In this document: positions 25,867 through 35,100 of the stretch, one piece after another | Position numbering within the stretch: the stretch's first letter is position 1 | Layout of the letters: the number at the start of each line of letters is the position of its first letter | Origin: Zea mays | Lineage: Eukaryota > Streptophyta > Magnoliopsida > Poales > Poaceae | DNA length: 64,000 nt | Direction: 5' to 3' | NCBI RefSeq assembly: GCF_902167145.1 | Contig: NC_050098.1 | Coordinates: forward strand, 116,288,207-116,352,206 | Notes under the pieces: generated by a model | What the model saw: only the letters and a program-made list of their open reading frames with translations | Told to the model about the DNA's origin: nothing | The model's database searches: none | Program-made: the position numbers and the translations under genes

Positions 25867-26858
25867 ATGGCCCCACCGTCGCTGCCGCACCTTGAATCGC
25901 CTCGATGCTCCTCCCCTAAATCCTTGGAGATTGTTGTGGCTGGAGGGGCTGATCCGATATTGCCGTCTCCGATTGCGACAGCGGGAGCGGGTGTACGCGG
26001 CGGATCAGGTGATCCCTTGCATCACAAGACGTTGCTGACGCCACCGCCTTCAATTCCACCTGGATCGCTGGTCACTCCTGATGCAGCCCAGCTGTTCCAT
26101 CCGGTAAGAAAAAAAAAGAAGCAAAAAATTGTTGCTCCACCGACGTTTGTTCAATATTGGTTGCAACTAATGATTGCAACTGTGTGGTTTGTTGATTTTC
26201 TGTTGCAACGTTTGTTGCTTGTCGATTGCAACTAGGGGTATCCTCTAATTGCAAACTTGAGTCTCTGTTTTTACTCCTTGATTACCATTGCATGGTGTGT
26301 TGTTGCTCTAGTTGCAACGTTTGTTGCTTGTTGATTGCAACTATGGGTATCCGCTAATTGCAAACTCATGATTGCGTGTTGTTCTGCAGGATGCAAACAT
26401 ACTTGATGTGTTTGTCCCCAGGGTGCGGCAAACATTTGATACAAGGGAAGAAGCCTACCTCTTTTACCTGCTAAATGTGCTAAAAATAGTGTGGAACCTA
26501 CTAATCCATACAGCACATATAGTGGGGGTCAGGGCATAAGAGAGTGCCAAACCTGCCATGTTAGGGGGCACTATAGCACAACATGCCCTCAGAACCCAAA
26601 CAGAAGCAGAGCGGCCGAGAACAAGGACAAAAAGAGAAGTGCCAAAACTGTAGGTTGGACTCCAAGAAAAAGAGGTCGCCCAACAATAAAAAAGGACTAG
26701 ATGGAAATCAAGACGAGGCGCAGAGTGAGGGGGATGAGACACAGCAATCTGGGTGCACTATGGCCGTGGAGGAGTCAGCAGCACACGCGGTGATTGCAAG
26801 AATTAGGAGGGCGACAACTTGCCATGTTAATTACCAGGACGAAAGTGATTCTGAATGA
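25867..26858 (+). pseudogene. Internally deleted FAR1-type gene
   Basis: Exon 1 (25867-26103) encodes a Pro/Ser-rich N-terminus ending in a GT donor. Exon 2 starts after TTCTGCAG at 26390 and continues in phase as DANILDVFVP and TFDTREEAYLFY, the beginning of a FAR1 domain. This breaks off near 26470 and meets, in another frame, a C-terminal FAR1-transposase piece with zinc knuckle CQTCHVRGHYSTTC and AT-hook KRGRPTIKK. The first frame closes at 26537, giving about 128 residues; the knuckle frame runs to 26699. The whole catalytic core is missing, so this is a deletion derivative. It may still produce a short FAR1-like peptide; transcription is unknown. Confidence 0.68.
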
Positions 26859-28580
26859 CTATGAATCTGACTGAATCTCCAATGTAATATTTCAATTTTA
26901 TCTTATTTTATAACTCTATGTAAGTTAAACTCAATAATGACTGTGTGACTGTTCTGAAAACACTGGACACACATGACCAACCAATTGCAACATCGTAGTT
27001 GCGCTGGTTGCAACTGTATGTATACACTGGATAATAGATGAATCTGTGTTATCTATTTACGTCTAGACATATAATTAAAATCTATCTTGTTTTATTATCA
27101 TATAACAGTTGCTACTACTCATATACAGGTTTGCAAAGTTTGCCATCATGCTGGTTACACACATAGAAATAAAAGGAGAGTGGTGATGGTCAGTTGCAAC
27201 TACGATTACAATTTCAGTTGCAACTGTAACATATACGCTGGTTGCAACTGCGAGCGGGCCCCGCCTCGTCCGGGTGGCTCCTGCCTCACCTGGGAGGGCT
27301 CCACCTCGCCGGTGGGTACATAACACCAACATATACACTGGTTGCAACTGCAAACCATACACTATTTGCAACTACGATTATAATCCAGTTGGAACTCTAA
27401 AACATACACTGGTTGCAACTGCAATGACTGTGATTTTTCAAACAATATTGGAAACTGCAGTTTAGAGTACGATAACAACTAGATGAATAGACCAGTTGCA
27501 AATGGAACCAGTGCGCTGGTTGCAACCTAAACAACATTACTGGAGTGTGCTTCCAACAATACTGGTATACAAAACCAAAACACAACATTAAAAGTTTCTG
27601 GCTACTGCATAACACAACTGATTGTTTTGCATGAATCTAATTGTTCGACTGACTACTATCTCATTCAATTGGCACCGAACGACCACCAATTCTAAACTTA
27701 TCCAGCGATCCAGGAATTTTAGCTTGGTTCATAGGGTGGAAGATCTGGTAATGCAACAACTCACATCTGTATATCGGGCCCTTGAACGGCAATGGCATAA
27801 AAACATAATGGTCAGTGACTATATTATGATGCACACATATAAAACACGCAAAAAAGCACCAAAACAGATAGAAAATCAGTTGACAGCATGGCTCACCGGA
27901 TTGATTTCTTTGGTCATTTTGTCCCCGTCGTAATATTCCATGTACTTCCATACAAAAAAGACAATCGCTTTGACCTGCTTGCTTTGGCACATCAATAAAC
28001 TAAAAATAGGAACAAAAATTGCTAATCAACAAACTAAAACACACAGTACAAATAGGAACAAAAAATAGTTGCAATACACACTAATGCTGCAACACACATT
28101 AGTGTGTGTGGTTGAGTTCCAGATAATGAAAAAAGTCAAAAGTGGATAGAATTGCCACATGCGCCATAAGCCAGTTGCAACAAGACTGCTAAAATAATTA
28201 CTACTGGGACAGTTGCAACAATGAATTTAAACCAATAACTAGTTGTATATGAGCACAGTTGCAAAAGACAGGAATGATGTATGTGGGTTGAAAGTTAAAA
28301 TTATACAGTTGCAACTTATGTGATGGACCAGTTGCAAAATAAGGTACACTGCAGTTGCAAAAAGTGGAAACATATTAGTTGATAATCTAGAACACAAACT
28401 GCTTATTCAAATGAAATGTATCCGCACAAAATACAACAATTACTAATTGCAATCAACGGATAATACTAGTTGCAACACTTGGGGGAAAAATGGGGATTAC
28501 CAGTCTATTACCGAAGATAACAAAACAAATCCGACAAAATCAATGTACTTACGGGTCCTCCAAATTGCAACAAGGTTAAT
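26155..28580. repeat. Cluster of the palindrome GTTGCAAC and variants
   Basis: The self-complementary octamer GTTGCAAC occurs at least a dozen times (for example 26160, 26202, 26311, 27007, 27193, 27217, 27241, 27341, 27412, 27519, 28174, 28212, 28308, 28469), with further TTGCAA variants between. Chance expectation in 2.4 kb is well below one. In the intron at 26200-26375 a segment of about 105 bases is repeated twice in tandem (GTTGCAACGTTTGTTGCTTG in each). It lies within the second MULE-like unit. Confidence 0.75.
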
Positions 28581-28764
28581 GGACAGTTACACATAATATG
28601 ATAACCTAATTATCAACATATACTCCGCATTAGATTAACACTAAAAAAATTGGGTGGAAGCAGTTACGCTCTTACCTAGAAAACGATCAAATGACAGAGA
28701 AACGGGAGAGGGGGCGGATGCGCTTGCACGGCGGCCGCGGGCGCGCGGGGCGCGGACGCGCATA

Positions 28765-29050
28765 GGCTCCGGCACGGGCTACGTCGTCGGGGAAGTGAAG
28801 AGGTTCTGTCGGGAGCCGTTCGCGGAGAAGTGGGGCGGGGGCGGGGAAGTGAAGAGGTTCTGTCGGGAGCGTCCGGGAGGGACGAAGACGAGCGCGGGCG
28901 CGCGCGCAACGGCTCTGGCGCGGGCTACGTCGCCGGGGAAGTGAAGAAGTTGAGTCATTCGCGGAAGAGCCGTTCGCGGAGAAAGAGGGGCGGGGGCGGG
29001 AAAGTGAAAAGGTTCTGTCGGGAGCGTGCAGGAGGGACGAAGACGAAACG
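28765..29050. repeat. GC-rich imperfect tandem duplication
   Basis: Two copies of about 135 bases (28765-28905 and 28905-29045), each with GGCTACGTCG, GGGGAAGTGAAGA, GCCGTTCGCGGAGAA and GGTTCTGTCGGGAGCG, then GGGACGAAGACGA. The first copy also contains GAAGTGAAGAGGTTCTGTCG twice. No convincing gene; open frames through it are by-products of GC content. Confidence 0.65.
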
Positions 29051-29302
29051 TCGGTTCGGCCTGGGTGGGGCGGTTGGCTCAGACCAGGTGCTCCTGGCGC
29101 GTAGGTTCGACCTGAGTGCATTCTCTATATTAAATGCACCCAGGTGTAATATATAAATACAGTATATATATATATATATATAAACTAAATAGCTAGCTTA
29201 TAATTTAGAATGAAGATAATTAAGGGTTGTAGTAGTAGGTTCGTGATTCTATTGAAATATAAATAATAAACACTACCTCCAAGAAACCCCGTATAATTAT
29301 TA

Positions 29303-29462
29303 CTCGCTCTATTCCAAAACAATACTCGTTTTAGCTCTTAATTTTTATGTCTATATTTAAATGGATGATGATCAACCTAGACGCATATGTAAAACACATA
29401 TATTAAGTATTGTATGAATTCATTAATTCTCTAAAACAAATTTTAATTTAGGGCAGAGAGAG
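29303..29462. mobile_element. Stowaway-like MITE (decayed)
   Basis: Starts CTCGCTCTATTCCAAAA after TA and ends ATTTAGGGCAGAGAGAG before TA. The ends are imperfect inverted repeats resembling the CTCCCTCCGTTCC family of grass Stowaway elements. About 160 bases, AT-rich, no coding. Confidence 0.6.
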
Positions 29463-30600
29463 TATAATATAGCAAGCTATTTGGCAGCACGAAAACGTTG
29501 CTTTATGGCTTGGCTCTAAGGCTAACTCCAACAAGAATATACAAAAATGGGAATCTAAGTGCACGTTTGGTTACGCACTCGCCCGGAAGAAGATACCTTA
29601 ATGTTATCGTGTCCAACCAGGTATCCAAACACACGTTTGAGAAGATGGTCATCCATATAAAGGTATTCTCCCGCATTGCATCCAAAACGAGTATCGAGTA
29701 TAGGTTATTGTTGGAGATGCTACTAACACAACTCTACTAGCAAAACTACACAAGCTAGGTAACACAAATTTAAACAAAGCTACTAAGCAACACAAGCTTA
29801 ATAGCACAAGAGAGCAAGTAATTTACTACACAAGTAAAAATTGCGAGAACAACACTAACCACTAGCTCAGATGTAAACAAGAATGAACAAGCTAGTGTTA
29901 GAGAGTTCCAAACCAACAAGATTACAAAAATTCTCGAAGAGTGATACAAATTGAACTAGATTGGGAAAATAAATAGGAACCGAGCACATCGTTTCTGTGA
30001 AGCAGCGACGATTCGGGCGAGTATGGCCTTCTGCCAACGAGTGATTAGGTCGGGCGAGCGTCGGGTGAAGATCGAGGAGCGAGGGCTACGTTGAAAGGAT
30101 AAGGGGCAATACTATCTTTTGTCAAGTTACAGTTCATTTCAGTTATTCTAACTCCATTAAGAGCAACTCCTAGAGACTCTCTATATTCTCCCACCCTAAC
30201 TGATATAAATATAGATTTATGTGAAAAAAAATACCTGGAAACATCTTATTTAAATGATTATCTAAATATAGCTATCTTCTATTTCGTGTTTCTTACTAGC
30301 CAAAGATAGAAAACGTGAATAGCTCTCTAGAGTGTAAAAAAGATATAGAAAAAACGTTGGAGGTTAAAAAATATAAAAAGTGGTATTTATATAAATAACT
30401 CTTCAAATAATAATTTAGAGAGTGGAATTTAGAAAGACTAGGAGATGCTCTAATAGACTAATTATTAGTTAATAAAGGTGCATCTGCCAATTAGCATTAG
30501 CTAACGCTTTAACTAGACGGTTTAGAATGTAGAATCCCTACACTACAACTAATTTTAGGATCCTACCTCCCGGCCTTTTTTACTGGCTGCCCTTGGCGGG
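29463..30600. other. Intergenic stretch without a supported gene
   Basis: AT-rich sequence with only short open frames. Around 29760-29900 there is a repetitive AACACAAG/ACACAAGC style composition. No terminal repeats or RNA gene seen. Confidence 0.4.
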
Positions 30601-30898
30601 TGACAGCACGCATCTGGGAGCACACGCGTGCCATTAGCAGGCAGTAAAAAGGTGAAGGAGAGGACGGTCGAATGTGCTGGAGGAGTCATCATGGATCATC
30701 ACAGTGTCAAACTGTCAATGGCTGATGAGACGAATAAACAAAGCAAACAGGCGGCGATGACACGTGAAACCATGTCCGGCAGCTACCTGTTTCGAGCTTG
30801 GAGTCCCTTTCCAATTTTCAAATGAATGATTAGGAGTAAAAATAATTGTGGTTAGAGTGGTCATTACGCTGAGCTCCCCCTCCACCTCCATCGCCGTC

Positions 30899-30907
30899 TA
30901 TAAATAC
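30899..30907 (+). promoter_or_regulatory. TATA box upstream of the 98-residue gene
   Basis: CTATAAATA about 150 bases before the start codon at 31048, in a pyrimidine-rich region (CACTCTCTCCCTCC follows) typical of a plant 5' leader. Confidence 0.55.
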
Positions 30908-31047
30908 ACGCTCCGTCAATGCCACCTTCACTTCACCCCTCTCAATCTCGCTCATCACTCTCTCCCTCCTCACGTCGCCATTAGCGTACCTGCTCTCTCT
31001 GTTCTCCAGCTAGCTCATCAGGGGGAGGAACCAGCACCTGCCTTGCC

Positions 31048-31344
31048 ATGTCGTCCTCCATGGTGTCCAAGAACGCGCCGCCGCCGGCCGGGTACGGCGA
31101 CGGCGAAGGCAGCGTCGTCGAGGCCGCGCCGGTGACGAGCTGCCTGTACCTGCGCCCCGGGGCGGGGGCGCTGGACAGGGACGCCGTGCTGCGCCGCATC
31201 CGCCACCGGAGGCGCCACGACCGCCTCCACGACACGCTGCGCTCCATGGTGCAGGCGCCGCCGCGGTCCGCTGAGCCGGACGGCATGGACGGCACCGAAC
31301 GGCACCTCCCGTGGCCGCTCGACGACGCCTTCTCGGCGCCGTAG
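31048..31344 (+). CDS. Small intact gene, protein of unknown function (98 aa)
   Basis: A single-exon frame of 98 residues with high-GC third positions, as in grass coding sequence, preceded by a TATA box and leader. The protein starts MSSSMVSKNAPPPAGYG, has an Arg/His-rich central stretch (DRDAVLRRIRHRRRHDRL, about residues 43-60) that could be an amphipathic basic helix, and ends WPLDDAFSAP. No signal peptide, membrane segment or known domain is seen. I do not recognise the family. An antisense open frame also exists but lacks comparable signals. The annotation as a gene rests on promoter spacing, composition and a downstream AT-rich 3' region. Confidence 0.65.
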   Translation: MSSSMVSKNAPPPAGYGDGEGSVVEAAPVTSCLYLRPGAGALDRDAVLRRIRHRRRHDRLHDTLRSMVQAPPRSAEPDGMDGTERHLPWPLDDAFSAP

Positions 31345-32176
31345 CTTTTGTAATATAGAATTAGTCTCTTGTGCAGATTAAGCAAATGCACATGGAACAT
31401 GATCCAGTTCGCCTCTTCTTGTGTAGACTGTCAAGAACAGATGCAAGTTAAATAATCTCGCCGATGTAGTGCTAGTGCAGTAGATGTATGTATGCAAGTT
31501 ACTGCAAGGATGGAGCCATGGATATATGCAAGGATTGTTTTGGGAGCTAGCATTTCTGCATAATTGCTTACCTGCTTGTGCTTGGTGTCTTAATGTTTTT
31601 ATGGATCATGCTCTAGCTAGTAATTAGACAAAGTATGTTTGTATTAAATGTTCCATTTGTGTTCTGGGTTCAGGCCTTTTTTTTATTTCCAAAATATCTT
31701 CATTCTGTGGGTGGATGGATACAATGATTGGATCATCAAATCATATACCACTAGACCCAGCTTCTTGTATGTTACTTCATCAGGTCTCAGCCATCCGATA
31801 AACTGGTGACGTGAAATGTCATGCCCACACGAGCAGTCTGTCTGATATACGGTACTCACCAAGAATATGATAATGAACAAGATAAAAGAGATAATTACGG
31901 TTCCAAAAACTCATGATTTTCAGCATTACTATTTTTCTTTAATGTGTCAACAAATGCCTCCTGTTGGATGCAAGTGGGTTACAAAAGTACACATCCTCCA
32001 AGAGGATTACATCCGTAGTGCCAACAAATTTCAACTTTTTATATAGAAACCTGTTACGTATCCCTGGCCTTTTGAGCTCTACATACAAAATCTAAACCGT
32101 CGACGTAAAAATGGGTCACGCTAAAAGAATGGTGCTGAATCTGTGTATCGCAAAAATTATGAGACTGCTGTTCAAC
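31345..32176. other. Convergent 3' flanks
   Basis: AT-rich sequence between the 98-residue gene (+) and the EXS gene (-). It probably contains both 3' untranslated regions. No further gene or mobile element is recognised. Confidence 0.45.
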
Positions 32177-35100
32177 TCATACTGTATGGTTACTGGAATC
32201 CAGTAGCCTGTCTCCTTCGGAAGGCATGTCGGATGACATCTCCATGTTCTGTTTGGCTGTCATCTTGTTCCACTCGTTCTCGACCCGGAAGAACACCCAC
32301 TGCCACCGTCTCAGTATCTCCAGAGCTGCTATGGTGAACACTGTCAGGTAGTTGTGCCGGAGATGCGCCGAGAGCTTGTACGTCCATGTGCATCGCAGGA
32401 CCAAATTGCTGCCCAGTACCCAGTAGAGTACCTGTCGAATTCGCACAGAACAGGCCGGTCACAAAGTTGTCCAGGGAGTTAGCTAGCTAAGATGCATTTA
32501 AGTGTTCAAGCTCGTACCCAGTTCTGCCCGTAAAGAAGATATGTCCATATGCTTGGGTTTTTGAACATGAAAATCCTGGTTAGGATGCTGCAGGTATGTA
32601 AAGCAAAGTTCATTAGCAGCAGCAATAGGGATGTGTGAGACGCTGAACAAGTAGTAAAGTCACCATGTAAAGAAGCCACAGACCTCAAATCCCAATCTCG
32701 CTTTATATCCCAGTAGAAGGAATACAGTGAATTTACAACACTAGAGATAAGCCAGAGGGGCCGGTAGAAGCCAACCCATTGATCAGGATGTACATGGTAC
32801 TTGAGAGCAGAAAGGAAAATCACAGGAATTGCTGTCGAGTACTTGAGAGCTGGATTTAAGATATAAAAAAATGGCAAGTTTATTCCAGAGACAGATAAAA
32901 AATCATAGTTAATGCTTGATGAATGAATACCATTGAGGAGACATGTCTTCTCCTTTGTATCCTTGTATTGCCGGAGACATTGGAATAAACGCCACAAGTA
33001 GGGTAACATGAGAACAAGCGGAATCGCTACTGAATGACTGCCACAAATAGAATCTGCTTCAAACCAAGCGATTGTTGCAACCTGTAAAATATGAAAATGA
33101 GAAACATTATAGGAAAGCGAGATTTAAGTTCCAACAAGATTTTGAACTGATGAGAAAGGTATGTGCATAGCAAAGAGCACATGCAAGAAATCAACCTGGC
33201 GATTCACCATACGACAAACTGAGCGCTCCAGATCTGAGAACACCTGTGTAAGAGTTGAAGCAAATTAAGGAATGGCAGAACAGAACATCAAACAAAAAAA
33301 CATGTTATAACTCAAGGCAATGGACTTTCAACTTAGAATCATCACTTCTCTAATTTTGAAAACTAAGGAACATCGTGCGTGAATGTGTCTATAGTAAAAA
33401 AACGTAAAATTTGTACTAAAGAAATGTATTGTACATTATTCTGAACACGATATGAGAAGTCCTGTACAGTCATTTTTTCTCCAAGTTGGGATGTGTCAAA
33501 CAAACAAAAAAATCTACAACGAATACTTGACGATAAACTAACACATACCTTTGACATGGATGTAAAAATATCAGCCAAAAAGAAATCGGGAAATGTAATT
33601 GCCTGCAGAAAAGGGGACAGAGAATCATTAGTAGTTTGCTACGATACAATTGCCCTCCACATGTACAATCAGGTAACCCTAGCCACAACAGATCATATCA
33701 TACTGTTTGTAGCATGACTAAAGAATTTATCATCACTAATAAATTGTACAACTTACTTGTAAAGGCAGTATTATACGCCAGACTGTCCTCAGAAAGTAAA
33801 AGCGTGATGATAAGTAAAACATATCGAAAGGAGAAAGGAGGATCATCAGAAGAATAGCATACAAGAGAACCTGCAAAGAAGCAAAAAGATATGTCAATTA
33901 GTCCACTCTGGATCTGAAAACTGGCGCATGAGCATGGAATAAATAGCATTCTAGTCTTCAACTAAATGAACGACTGGGCAACACATTCTTCAATTTTATT
34001 TTATTTTATTTTTAAAAGCATTACATGCAACCATCAGTATGTGCACCAATCTTGTGCCTACTTTGCCGAGATATAAAAAAGGAGGGCAGATCCAGTACCG
34101 GAGGCTCCCACATGAGTGGGATCTAGGGCTTAGTAACCAGGGATAAACTGAGGCAAGTCTTCATCCCGCAAATGTGGAAACCATGACCTGGTGACTTAGT
34201 GAGACAGTTCTCACCACTGCACTAGGCATGCCCTTCATACTTTGCCGAGATATGCCTTACTATGTTTCACTGAATTGTTTTGGGTCATTTCTTTAGACAG
34301 TCATCACGGATTACTGGAAAGCTAACAAATAGGAAACTACCACTCAGATCTTCTGTAAAATCAATACCTTGTATAAACTACTGCTCAGATTTTCTATTAT
34401 GACGAGATGCCAGTTATCACTTAACACTGTTTAGCATACAGATAATGAATGAGTTAATCCAGGGAATTATATTCTTATATAAATTTAATTATTTTTAAGC
34501 AATGCTGGCTCAACGGAAGCACTACCACAAACATAATAAGCAATTATAAAAAAATAAACCAAAGTATCTCATGAGCTCAAGCACAAAAGGAAGATAAATA
34601 AAGCAGTGAATGAATTAATACTGAATAGGCTAGATATTACACTGGTTGAGATGCTGCAAGAGACACTTCTCCATGTGAGTACAGATATAGGTAGGCTGTC
34701 ATGCTAGTAGGGACAATTAAAGTCAGCCAAGTAGCACACTGTCAATAAAACAACAACAAAAACAGTGTCATCGTAGCAAAATAATGTGTCAAATACAAAT
34801 AATATTGAAGGACTTACAAAACATAGCTTCGGATTGAAAAGAGTTGAAGGCAGCATAAAGAATATTGATAAAAGGCAGAAAACATGAAATGCATCTGAAA
34901 TTCTGATATTGAGTGCACCAGATTGAAAATAGGAACACTCATCAAAATGATTTAGAACTAGAAATGAACCTGTTATGGTCGCTAGATCGGTGAGGGATTA
35001 GAGAGGGAATTCGATGGTTGAGGCTGCTGATGGAGTTGGTGCGGTACTGTTCGTACGTGAACAGTACTCGCGGTTACTGTTCACAGGCCGCCGGCCGGGG

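Larger units (their letters stand above)
25538..29141. mobile_element. Second MULE-like unit, tentative
   Basis: The right end, read in reverse from about 29141 (CCTGGGTGCATTTAATATAGAG), resembles the ends of the adjacent Ulp1/FAR1 MULE (CCTGTGCTTC...AATAATAGAG), and the interior holds a reduced FAR1-type gene, a GTTGCAAC cluster and a GC-rich right flank. The left end is not clear: 25570-25595 shows only a loose match. Both sides are TA-rich microsatellites (25550-25569 and about 29164-29183). It could be an independent deleted element or part of a larger composite with its neighbour. Confidence 0.45.

Noticed and set aside
31018..31400. Antisense open frames over the 98-residue gene
   Set aside because: They lack a TATA box and leader, run past both ends of the sense gene, and are expected from GC-rich coding sequence.
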